Assembly (NCBI GenBank): GCA_030762895.1
Contig: JAUPTC010000018.1
Coordinates: 930,001-994,000, forward strand
Length of the DNA: 64,000 bases
Origin: Sophora flavescens
Taxonomy: Eukaryota; Streptophyta; Magnoliopsida; Fabales; Fabaceae
Reading direction: 5' to 3'
Positions 1 through 8,400 of this stretch are shown piece by piece. The position numbers and the translations under genes were made by a program. The number at the start of each line of letters is the position of its first letter. The stretch's first letter is position 1. The notes under the pieces are model-generated. The model made no database searches. It was given only the letters and a program-made list of their open reading frames with translations, and had not been told where the DNA came from.

Positions 1-66
1 AGTCACTAAGTCAGACTATCCTAAAATTCCCACTCTTCCTAAAACTACATCCTAAGCTGGTCACAA

Positions 67-516
67 CTATATAAAACCATTGGGAAGCCCAGTGTACACT
101 CCCCCACCGCCAGAAGATGTGTCTGGAGAGGATCCAACAGCACCCTCTCCAGCAGGTCCAGACCCTTCGTCTGCTAAAGGAACATAGTCAGGATTTTCCA
201 CTGGGTTCTCCTCTGGGTCTTCGTCCATCTCCTCCGGAATGTGTTCTGGAACTAGTATAATGGGTGCAGGAGGTGATCCTGGTGCAACTTGTTGTAATGG
301 TTGAATAAACTGAGGCGGTTGGTGCTCCAGACTCCCATGTTGTACTAAATACTGTAGTGGTCCTTCAGCGACTGTGCCTCGGAGTGTCCTTAACGGACCA
401 GTATAGGTACCACTCCGAGCCCCTGGGTTGATAACCGAGGCGTCTCCTCTATCAGCGTTGTCAAACGTCAGGGATCGTACCCCCGAGTAGTTCAAATCCA
501 CCTCGTCCGGATCCAT
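67..516 (-). CDS. Acidic, proline-rich 149-aa hypothetical protein of the retrotransposon
   Basis: This frame of 149 codons starts with ATG at 516 and stops with TAG at 67. I do not recognise the protein. The first 60 residues are of mixed composition (start MDPDEVDLNYSG). Residues of about 65-90 are rich in proline and glutamine, residues of about 90-115 are strongly acidic with repeated E/D-P pairs, and the C-terminal part is rich in glycine and serine with a run of four glycines. There is no signal peptide, membrane segment, zinc knuckle or protease motif. Composition suggests a largely disordered protein. It lies at the inner side of the retrotransposon sequence in the element's sense direction, so it could be the start of a gag-like product, an extra ORF, or an ORF inside a very long LTR. 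The sequence AG immediately before the ATG could be a splice acceptor. The higher GC content and codon-like texture here, compared with the AT-rich flank, favour a real coding past. Confidence 0.5.
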   Translation of the reverse strand: MDPDEVDLNYSGVRSLTFDNADRGDASVINPGARSGTYTGPLRTLRGTVAEGPLQYLVQHGSLEHQPPQFIQPLQQVAPGSPPAPIILVPEHIPEEMDEDPEENPVENPDYVPLADEGSGPAGEGAVGSSPDTSSGGGGVYTGLPNGFI

Positions 517-830
517 CTAAAATGTTTGTAAGGGTGAGTTTCCAATATATGAGTTTTATAAGACAACCCCATGCACGACTCTCAAATAGCAATTACCAAG
601 TATTCACAATATAATAACATTAATTATAACAGTAGAATGATTTAATTCATAGGGCTTCATGCCCGACAATCATCGTCATTTTATAAAAATGCATGACACT
701 TCTATGTTCAATCTCTAATTTAATACCTAATCTCCGGAGATCCCACAACTTTCTGTTCCGTTTCAAGCTGATCAGGCTCGCACATGGTTCATTGTAAAAA
801 CGAACAAAACAATTCCCAAGAAAATCAATG
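517..830. other. Retrotransposon sequence without recognisable features
   Basis: This stretch lies between the reading frame and the 51/57-bp tandem array. I see no RNA gene, long repeat or convincing coding frame in it. A frame that is open on the minus strand extends into it from the tandem array, but its repeat-free part has no recognisable content. Confidence 0.6.
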
Positions 831-1100
831 GTGCACATCCCCATTCCCGATAGGATGTTCATGCCAGCACCTAACACAATTGTGCACATCCCCATTCCCG
901 TTAGGATGCTCATGCAAAGCAACGACACAATTACAATTGTGCACATCCCCATTCCCGTAAGGATGCTCATGCAAAGCAACGACACAATTGTGCACATCCC
1001 TATTCCCGTTAGGATGCTCATGCAAAGCAACGACACAATTACAATTGTGCACATCCCCATTCCCGTTAGGATGCTCATGCAAAGCAATGACACTATTCCC
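831..1100. repeat. Tandem array, five copies alternating 51 and 57 bp
   Basis: Copies begin with GTGCACATCC at 831, 882, 939, 990 and 1047, giving spacings of 51, 57, 51 and 57 bp. The long copies carry one extra 6-bp ACAATT, so an ACAATTACAATT doublet alternates with a single ACAATT. The effective higher unit is therefore 108 bp. Each unit contains the palindromes GTGCAC and ACAATTGT. The first copy has private changes (ATGTTCATGCC in place of ATGCTCATGCA), and the array decays after 1090. Both lengths are multiples of three, which leaves several frames open on both strands; I regard those frames as a by-product. Confidence 0.92.
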
Positions 1101-1139
1101 CCATTCCAGTTAGGAAATAGCGGCACATATATTTAATCT

Positions 1140-1592
1140 GGACACAAAGTCCTATCAATTTGGACACAAAGTCCTATAAAAGATACATTGATCCACTCCG
1201 GACCCCAATGATCATCACCACCTGACACGTCTGTCATATACATTGATCCACTCTGGATTCAATGCCATTTACATGACACAATTGCCAATGAATGCATGAG
1301 AAAAACTTTTATTCTCGTTTGTTTTCTTTGACGTAATAATCTTTCCTCGTCGAAGCACAAAGCTTAACGACCATGCTTAATTCTTTTAATTAAGACTTTT
1401 CACTTTAAAACAAATACAGGACACACACAGTCCAAATCTTTTAACCTCAACATAGGACATACAGTCCGAATGCTCAATCACGATGCCCTTAAACCGATGC
1501 ACCAGTTTTAGGCTCGCAGATATGGAACTCACATTTTCCACATCAACTTAGGACACACGGTCCAAAAACAAAACTTGCAGGACACTCCGTCC
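1140..1592. repeat. Cluster of six GGAC...GTCC inverted motifs
   Basis: Short dyads of the form GGACAYANNGTCC occur at 1140-1152, 1162-1174, 1455-1467, 1551-1563 and 1580-1592 (13 bp each), with a 15-bp version at 1419-1433. The arms GGAC/GTCC are invariant while the centres vary (CACAA, CATACA, CACACG, CACTC). Between them lie a TGACA/TGTCA dyad at 1223-1236 and a 20-bp direct repeat at 1183-1202 and 1238-1257 that differs at one base. The region sits between the TATA box and the reading frame in element direction, so it would be in the transcript leader or an intron if transcription starts near 3510. Binding sites or small RNA hairpins are possible, but neither is shown. Confidence 0.8.
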
Positions 1593-1740
1593 CATGACAC
1601 AGATCCTTGATCTACGTGTCCATACAACACTAGAATCCCGACGTCTCGGTTCTAGGCTCAATTATCTGCTTATAAAACATTTTGCTCAGTGTAAAACAAA
1701 ACCAAGCTTTGAAAACTCATCCAAGTTTAACGGAAAACTT
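1593..1740. other. Unassigned retrotransposon sequence
   Basis: This short stretch links the dyad cluster and the AT-rich tract. I see no coding frame or repeat of note. Confidence 0.5.
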
Positions 1741-2130
1741 TCACTGAATAAAAACATTGTTACATAAATTCTTTTCTGTTAAAATGTTAATAAATTTCAA
1801 AAATCATTTATAATTTCCTTTGATTTCTAATTATTTCACTTTAAGAAATAATTTTCAATAAAGGTTAACAAAACAAAAATTTTAATAAATAAAAATTAAA
1901 TAAATAAATTTCGAAAATTTAAATAATTAAATATTTAATATTAAATAATATTAAATAAATGATATTAATTAAATAATATTAAATAACTAATATCACTTTT
2001 CTGTCAGAAGTAATTGTTTCATTTGCTGTAAATATTATTTTTGGAACTTAATCACTTTAAATAACATTTTATAATAAAATTGAATTTATTATATAAAAAT
2101 TAGAGCTGGTGAAAAATTTCACGGTTTCGC
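1741..2130. repeat. AT-rich low-complexity tract
   Basis: The tract is almost wholly A and T. It contains shuffled TTAAAT, AATATT and AAATAAA words between about 1860 and 1990, and several self-complementary stretches. It carries no reading frame. Such tracts are common in long plant LTRs and untranslated leaders. It could act as a matrix-attachment or polyadenylation region, but nothing in the sequence decides this. Confidence 0.75.
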
Positions 2131-2700
2131 CCTTACTATGGCTTATTTACATTGTTTCCACAAAATATTATTAAAATAATATTTTTTTTCATTTTTCTCA
2201 AAATCTCCCAAATTAATCCCTCTGATTAATTATCCAAGCTTATTAAGGTTTTTATCCTTAATTAAAAATTTTAACACTGACCAATGTCAGGTTACTCAGT
2301 CTAACACTCAACAGCAGATAAATTCCAATCACTAAATGGCATGGCATATATCAATTTATGACATGCATCACAATTATAATATAAACAAATAATCATGATT
2401 ATGTAAGTTCACACATCACTTCAATTCAATTACTCAGATAAACATCATATCAATCTAGCAATTAATAGTAAACAGTATAATAAAATAAAATATTTCATAC
2501 ATAAAATTAATACACGACTCCACAAATAAGCATGAGATTATCTCAACTCCTCAGGCATACCCCCCTTACCTCTTGAAGACTACACTATAGTTCCTGTTAA
2601 TTTTCTGATCCTGATCCGATTTTTCTCCGTCAGCTTGACTCAGCTAACTCAGTTATTTCCTTCAAACGAATTACAATCAAAATAAATCAAATCAAACAAC
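2131..2700. other. Unassigned retrotransposon sequence with a good minus-strand splice donor
   Basis: No coding frame or repeat stands out here. The one notable site is a splice donor consensus on the minus strand, with the exon-intron boundary between 2570 and 2569. It is described as a separate entry. Confidence 0.5.
2565..2575 (-). promoter_or_regulatory. Candidate 5' splice site CAAGAG|GTAAG
   Basis: On the minus strand 2575-2565 reads CAAGAGGTAAG, a near-perfect plant donor. A second site with the same exon end, CAAGAG|GTAATA, lies at 3427-3416. The nearest attractive acceptor is TTTTAG at 517, directly before the ATG of the 149-codon frame. A leader intron of about 2.05 kb (2569-517) or 2.9 kb (3421-517) would remove the repeat-rich leader. 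This is inference from consensus matches only. Confidence 0.25.
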
Positions 2701-2723
2701 AATACACTTAGTTTATGAAGGTT

Positions 2724-3320
2724 AGGGTTCGGCTTCAACCCATTATCTAGGTTAAGAAAATTAAAATTTGGTTAACTTAAGGATTAATGATCCATAAGTT
2801 AATTAAGCATGATTAATCACTCTAACCATGATTATGAACTAAGACATGAACTAAACTCATCTAGTTCTAAGAACTAGGGTTCGGTTTCCTCAAGATCCAT
2901 AGGCTAGAAGTTTTAAAATTTCATCAACTTTTGGGATTTAATCAATATACAAAACTTAGAGTTTGATTCAAGTGTTACAAACAACTTTTGAATCACAAAA
3001 CCCTTAAGTACACAAATCTAGGGTTTCGGTTTTTATGAGATCAATAGGTTAAAGTTTGATTTTTTTGATCTTCTATATACTTAAATACAAGAACTAGCAA
3101 GATTCAAAAGGATTGAATCATGAATCAAGTCATGAAAATGAAACAAAACCTAAGAACACAAAGTTAACCTAGGTTCGGCCTTAACCAGATTTTAGGGAAA
3201 GAAATTTCTCATGATCTTGTGCTTCTAGATGAAGAAAATAGAGATGATTATAAGATCATAGCAATTGGTTTCATGTCAAAAGGATTTTTCTAGAATTAGT
3301 TATGAATTTTTGAACCTAAC
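2724..3320. repeat. Four diverged tandem units of about 150 bp
   Basis: A shared opening, AGGGTTCGG with small variation, occurs at 2724, 2876, 3020 and 3171, spaced 152, 144 and 151 bp apart. Each unit continues with a similar order of words: a CAAGATCCATAGG-like block, a TTAAAATTTG-like block, then AT-rich sequence ending near CTAG or CCT. Units are strongly diverged, so the duplication is old compared with the 51/57-bp array. The openings resemble a single plant telomere word (AGGGTTT), but no tandem telomere repeat is present. Confidence 0.7.
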
Positions 3321-3536
3321 TCCAAGAACTTTAAACAAATGAAGAACATATGAATCTTAGCCATGAATCTACAAAAGTTGTGAAGAGAAATGATTTAAAT
3401 GACAAGAGAATAAGGTATTACCTCTTGTTGATCCAAGAAAACAAGATTTGGATGAGGTTCTTTTGATTTTTCTTATGATGTTCTTATGGCAAACTTATGA
3501 ACTTTGAAGAAGAAAGTCATGGAAATGGAAGGAAAG
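3321..3536 (-). other. Predicted transcript start region and leader of the LTR
   Basis: This segment lies directly downstream (minus-strand sense) of the TATA box. If the usual spacing of about 30 bp holds, transcription would begin near 3505-3510. A second donor-like site lies at 3421/3422. No coding sequence is supported here; a 65-codon minus-strand frame at 3473-3670 overlaps the TATA box and has no recognisable content. Confidence 0.35.
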
Positions 3537-3544
3537 TATTTATA
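3537..3544 (-). promoter_or_regulatory. TATA box of the LTR promoter
   Basis: The minus strand reads CATATAAATACTTTCC around here, containing TATAAATA, a full match to the plant TATA consensus. It sits about 0.62 kb inside the LTR terminus, a reasonable place for the U3/R boundary, and points toward the 149-codon frame. No experimental start site is available. Confidence 0.5.
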
Positions 3545-4096
3545 TGAAGAAGACAACAAACTTAAGGAAGATGACACTATTGAAGCCGTGAGGGTTGGGC
3601 AAAGTTTGGTCAACTTGTCCAATGGCATTTGCTTGAAATTGTCATAAAAAGACAAGGGCAATTTGGTCATTTCATAGGAAAATTTAATTTTGTCATAAAT
3701 GTTCCATTATGGCCATTATGATACGGATAAACTCGTCATAAATGCTCGTCAAGTCGGTCAATCCAACATCTCTGCTACGTTGCCGACTCCCCGATTCATC
3801 TGGCGCAAGCTTTTCCTAGAGACATCTCGACTTATACGCCCGCAACAAATATAATATTTAAATTTTTTTACCAAAAATTTCAAAACTTCCAGTATCATAG
3901 TAAATACGATAAAAATATTTTTCATCTCGTTCACGACTCAAAATTAGGTCTTCTGAGCAGTAAACTTTTATTGTCAGTGAAAACACAGACTGGGTTCCGT
4001 CTGAATTTTCAACCCAAAATTTCATCGTAACCCTAAGATATAAAACATGACAGGAAAATAACAGTATTTTGTCCAAAACAATTTTCTAAGTCTCGG
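3545..4096 (-). other. LTR U3-like region without genes
   Basis: This is the stretch between the LTR terminus and the TATA box, where promoter elements would be expected. A 72-codon minus-strand frame at 3858-4076 falls here, but it has no recognisable domain and lies upstream of the likely promoter, so I do not call it a gene. No long internal repeat is visible. Confidence 0.5.
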
Positions 4097-4114
4097 ATAA
4101 AAATATATTTTTAT
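4097..4114. repeat. Perfect 18-bp AT palindrome near the LTR end
   Basis: ATAAAAATATATTTTTAT is a perfect palindrome 47 bp inside the LTR terminus. A second TATA-like word, TATATAAAAA on the minus strand, overlaps it. It could form a small cruciform or act as an alternative TATA element, but may be chance in AT-rich DNA. Confidence 0.6.
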
Positions 4115-4150
4115 ATATTGATTACCAACACTAGAAAGCAGTGAAAAATC

Positions 4151-4161
4151 GGGGTGTTACA
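4151..4161 (-). other. LTR 5' terminus TGTAACACCCC
   Basis: On the minus strand the element begins TGTAACACCCCG, with the TG start expected of an LTR. The next plus-strand bases (4162-4166, AAAAA) are the candidate 5-bp target site duplication. A-runs of this kind are common in the satellite (for example GGGTAAAAAATAGGG), so the duplication cannot be confirmed without the other end of the element. Confidence 0.72.
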
Positions 4162-5480
4162 AAAAATAGGGTTAGAATTAGGGTTTTGGGTCAAAATTAG
4201 AGTTTTGGGTTCAAATTAGGGTTTTTGTTAAAAATTAGGGTTTCGGGTCAAAAATAGAGTTCTGGGTAAAATTTAGGGTTTCGGATCAAAATTATGGTTT
4301 AGGGTTTGAAATTGGGTTGAGTTTAAAATAAGGTTTGGGTAAAAAATACGGTTAGAATTAGGGTTTCGGATCAAAATTAGGGTTTCGGGTCAATATTAGG
4401 GTTCTGAGTCAGATTTAGGGTTTAGGGTCAAAATTAGGGCTTTGGGGGTTTAGGGTTTGAATTTGGGTTTTGGGTTAAAATTAGGGTTTTGGGTCAAAAT
4501 AGGGTTAGAATTAGGGTTTTGTTTCAAAACTTGGGTTTTGGGTCCAAATTTGGGTTTTCGGTCAAAATTAGGGTTTAGGCTTTGAATTAGGGTTTAGAGT
4601 TAAAAATAGGGTTTTGGGTTAAAAATAAGGTTAGAATTCGGGTTTTGTGTCAGAAATAGGGTTTTAGGTTGAAATTAGGGCTATGGGTTAAAATTATGGG
4701 TTTGGGTCAATATTAGGGCTTTTGGTACAAATTAGGGTTTAGGGTTTGAATTTGGTTTTGGAGTTAAAAATAGGTTTTTGTGTCAAAAATAGGGTTAGAA
4801 TTAGGGTTTTGGGTTAAAACTTGGGTTCTAGGTTAAAATTAGGGCATAGGGTTAGAATTAGGGTTTTGGGTAAAATTAGGGTTTCGGGTCAAAATTAGGG
4901 TTCGGGGTCAAATTTAGGGTTCATGGTCAAAATTAGGGTTTAGGATTTGAAATAGGGTTTTGGGTCAAAAATTGGGTTAGAAATAGGGTTATGGGTCAAA
5001 ATTAGGGTTTAGGGTTTGAACTAGGGTAATGAGTTAAAGATATGTTTTTGGGTCAAAAATAGGGTTAGAATTAGGGTTTTTGGTTAAAATTAGGGCTCTA
5101 TGTCAAAATTAGGGCTTAAGGATAGAATTTGGGTTAGAATTGGGATTTTGGGAAATATTAGGGTTTCGGGTCAAAATTAGGGTTTGGGGTCAATTTTAGG
5201 GTTTAGTGTCAAAATTAGGGTTTTGGGTTTTGGGTAAAAAATAGGGTTAGAATTAGGGTTTTGTGTCAAAATTAGGGGTTTGGGTTAAAATTAGGGTTTC
5301 GGGAAAAAATTCGGGTTCTGGGTCAAATTTTGGGTTTAGGATCAAAATTGGGGTTTTGGGTTTGAAATAGGGTTTTGAGTTTAAAATAGGGGTTTGGGTA
5401 AAAAAATAGGGTTAGAATTAGGGTTTTGGGTTAAAATTGGGGTTTGCGTTATAATTAGGGCTTTGGGTCCAAATTAGGGT
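4162..5480 (+). repeat. Irregular edge of the array next to the retrotransposon
   Basis: Monomers here are the most diverged and I could not place them in a long higher-order unit. Length variants (17-20 bp) and substitutions inside the GGG runs are common. This is the pattern expected at an array edge, where unequal exchange homogenises less. Confidence 0.55.
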
Positions 5481-8400
5481 TTAGGGTTTGAATTAGGGTT
5501 GAGTTAAAAATAGGGTTTTGGGTAAAAAATATGGTTTGAATTAGGGTTTTGGGTTAAAATTAGGGTTTTGGGAAAAATTAGGGTTCTGGGTCAAATTTAG
5601 GGTTAAGGATCAAAACTAGGGTATAGGGTTTGAATTAGGGTTTTGAGTTAAAAATCGGGTTTTGGGTCTAAAATAGGGTTAGAATTAGGGTTTTGGGAAA
5701 AATTAGGGTTCTGGGTCAAATTTAAGGTTTGGGATCAAAACTAGGGTTTAGGGTTTGAATTAGGGTTTTGAGTTTAAAATAGGGTTTTGGGTCAAGAATA
5801 AAGTTAGAATTTGGGTTTGGGGATAAAATTTGGGTATTGGGTTCAAATTACGGTTTTGGGTCAAAATTAGAGTTTAGTTTTTGAATTATGGTTTTGAGTT
5901 AAAATTAGTGTTTTGGGTCAAAAATAGGGTTAGAATTAGGGTTCTGGTTTAAAATTAGGGTTTCGGGTCAAAATTAGGGTTCTAGGTTAGATTTAGGGTT
6001 TAGTGTTTGAAATAGGGTTTTGGGTTTAAATTAGGGCTTTAGGTCAAAAATAGGGTTAGAATTAGGGTTTTGGGTCAAAATTAGGGCTTTGGGTTAAAAT
6101 TAGTGTTTGGGGTCAAAATTTGGGTTTTGGGTCCGAATTAGGGTTATGGGTCAAAATTAGGGTTTAGGGTTTGAATTAGGGTTATGGGTTAAAATTAGGG
6201 TTTTGAGTTAAAATTAGGGTTTTGTGAAAAATTAGGGTTCTGTGGCAAATTTAGGGTTTAGGATCAAAATTAGGGTTTTGGGTCAAAAATAGGGTTAGAA
6301 TTTGGGTTTTGGGTCAAAATTAGGGCTTTGGGTTAAAATTAGGATTTGGGGTCGAAATTTGTGTTTTGGGTCCAAATTAGGGTTATTTGCCAAAATTAGG
6401 GTTTAGAGTTTGAATTAGAGTTTTGAGTTATAAATAGGGTTTTGGGTCAAAATAGGGTTTGAATTAGGGTTATGGGTTAAAATTAGGGTTTTGAGTTAAA
6501 ATTAGGGTTTTGGGAAAAATTAGGGTTCTAGGGAAAATTTAGGGTTTAGGATCAAAATTAGGGTTTAGGGTTTGAATTAGGGTTTTGAGTTGAAAATAGG
6601 GTTTTGGGTCAAAAATAAGGTTAGAATTAGGGTTTGGCGTTAAAATTTGGGTATTGGGTCCAAATTAGGGTTTTTGGTCAAAATTCGAGTTGAGGGTTTG
6701 AATTAAGGTTTTGAGTTAAAAAAAGGGTTTTGGGTCAAAAATAGGGTTAGAATCAGGGTTTTGGTTTAAAATTAGGTTTTCGGGTCAAAATTAGGTTTCT
6801 GGGTCAGATTTAGGGTTTAGGGTTTGTAATAGGGTTTTGAGTTTAAAATAAGGTTTGGGGTCAAAAATAGGGTTAGATCAGGGTTTTGCATTAAAATTAG
6901 GGTTACGAGTCAAAGTTAGGTTTTGGGTAAAATTTTGGGTTTAGGATCAAAATTAGGGTTTAGGATTTGAATTAGGGTTTTGAGTTAAAATTAGTGTTTT
7001 GGGTCAAAAATAGGGTTAGAATTAGGGTTCTGGTTTAAAATTAGGGTTTCGGGTCAAAATTAGGGTTCTAGGTTAGATTTAGGGTTTAGTGTTTGAAATA
7101 GGGTTTTGGGTTTAAATTAGGGCTTTAGGTCAAAAATAGGGTTAGAATTAGGGTTTTGGGTCAAAATTAGGGCTTTGGGTTAAAATTAGTGTTTGGGGTC
7201 AAAATTTGGTTTTTGGGTACGAATTAGGGTTATGGGTCAAAATTAGGGTTTAGGGTTTAGGGTTTGAATTAGGGTTATGGGTTAAAATTAGGGTTTTGAG
7301 TTAAAATTAGGGTTTTGGGAAAAATTAGGGTTCTGTGGGAAAATTTAGGGTTTAGGATCAAAATTAGGGTTTAGGGTTTGAATTAGGGTTTTGAGTTGAA
7401 AATAGGGTTTTGGGTCAAAAATAAGGTTAGAATTAGGGTTTGGCGTTAAAATTTGGGTATTGGGTCCAAATTAGGGTTTTTGGTCAAAATTCGAGTTGAG
7501 GGTTTGAATTAAGGTTTTGAGTTAAAAAAAGGGTTTTGGGTCAAAAATAGGGTTAGAATCAGGGTTTTGGTTTAAAATTAGGTTTTCGGGTCAAAATTAG
7601 GTTTCTGGGTCAGATTTAGGGTTTAGGGTTTGTAATAGGGTTTTGAGTTTAAAATAAGGTTTGGGGTCAAAAATAGGGTTAGATCAGGGTTTTGCATTAA
7701 AATTAGGGTTACGAGTCAAAGTTAGGTTTTGGGTAAAATTTTGGGTTTAGGATCAAAATTAGGGTTTAGGATTTGAATTAGGGTTTTGAGTTAAAATTAG
7801 TGTTTTGGGTCAAAAATAGGGTTAGAATTAGGGTTCTGGTTTAAAATTAGGGTTTCGGGTCAAAATTAGGGTTCTAGGTTAGATTTAGGGTTTAGTGTTT
7901 GAAATAGGGTTTTGGGTTTAAATTAGGGCTTTAGGTCAAAAATAGGGTTAGAATTAGGGTTTTGGGTCAAAATTAGGGCTTTGGGTTAAAATTAGTGTTT
8001 GGGGTCAAAATTTGGGTTTTGGGTCCGAATTAGGGTTATGGGTCAAAATTAGGGTTTAGGGTTTGAATTAGGGTTATGGGTTAAAATTAGGGTTTTGAGT
8101 TAAAATTAGGGTTTTGGGAAAAATTAGGGTTCTGTGGGAAATTTTAGGGTTTAGGATCAAAATTAGGGTTTAGGGTTTGAATTAGGGTTTTGAGTTGAAA
8201 ATAGGGTTTTGGGTCAAAAATAAGGTTAGAATTAGGGTTTGGCGTTAAAATTTGGGTATTGGGTCCAAATTAGGGTTTTTGGTCAAAATTCGAGTTGAGG
8301 GTTTGAATTAAGGTTTTGAGTTAAAAAAAGGGTTTTGGGTCAAAAATAGGGTTAGAATCAGGGTTTTGGTTTAAAATTAGGTTTTCGGGTCAAAATTAGG

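Larger units (their letters stand above)
1..4161 (-). mobile_element. End of an LTR retrotransposon, probably Ty3/gypsy type, cut by the window edge
   Basis: The right edge reads TGTAACACCCC on the minus strand, the start typical of plant Ty3/gypsy LTRs, and the sequence changes there from unique DNA to satellite. The element therefore runs leftward and its other end lies outside the window. Inside are a TATA box, internal repeats, an AT-rich tract and a 149-codon frame near the left edge. I searched by eye for a primer-binding site complementary to initiator tRNA-Met and found none. I also see no gag zinc knuckle, protease, reverse transcriptase, integrase or chromodomain motif. Either the LTR is longer than 4.1 kb, or its inner end uses a primer I cannot recognise. 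Because satellite rather than a polypurine tract lies beyond 4161, this is a 5' LTR or a solo LTR. Family assignment below superfamily is not supported. Confidence 0.75.

Noticed and set aside
831..1100. CRISPR-like array
   Set aside because: Units are tandem with no unique spacers, and the context is a plant retrotransposon.
647..1126. 159-codon minus-strand reading frame
   Set aside because: It is mostly a translation of the 51/57-bp tandem array. Openness follows from unit lengths divisible by three, and overlapping frames are open on both strands.
828..1136. 102-codon plus-strand and 85-codon minus-strand repetitive frames
   Set aside because: They come from the same array in other frames; no promoter, no non-repetitive coding part.
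3473..3670. 65-codon minus-strand frame
   Set aside because: It overlaps the TATA box and has no recognisable domain; expected by chance in AT-rich DNA.
3858..4076. 72-codon minus-strand frame
   Set aside because: It sits in the U3-like part of the LTR, upstream of the likely promoter, with no recognisable domain.
1..4161. Primer-binding site and inner LTR end
   Set aside because: I looked for complements of initiator tRNA-Met and other common primers preceded by CA and found no convincing match, so the LTR inner border is left undefined.
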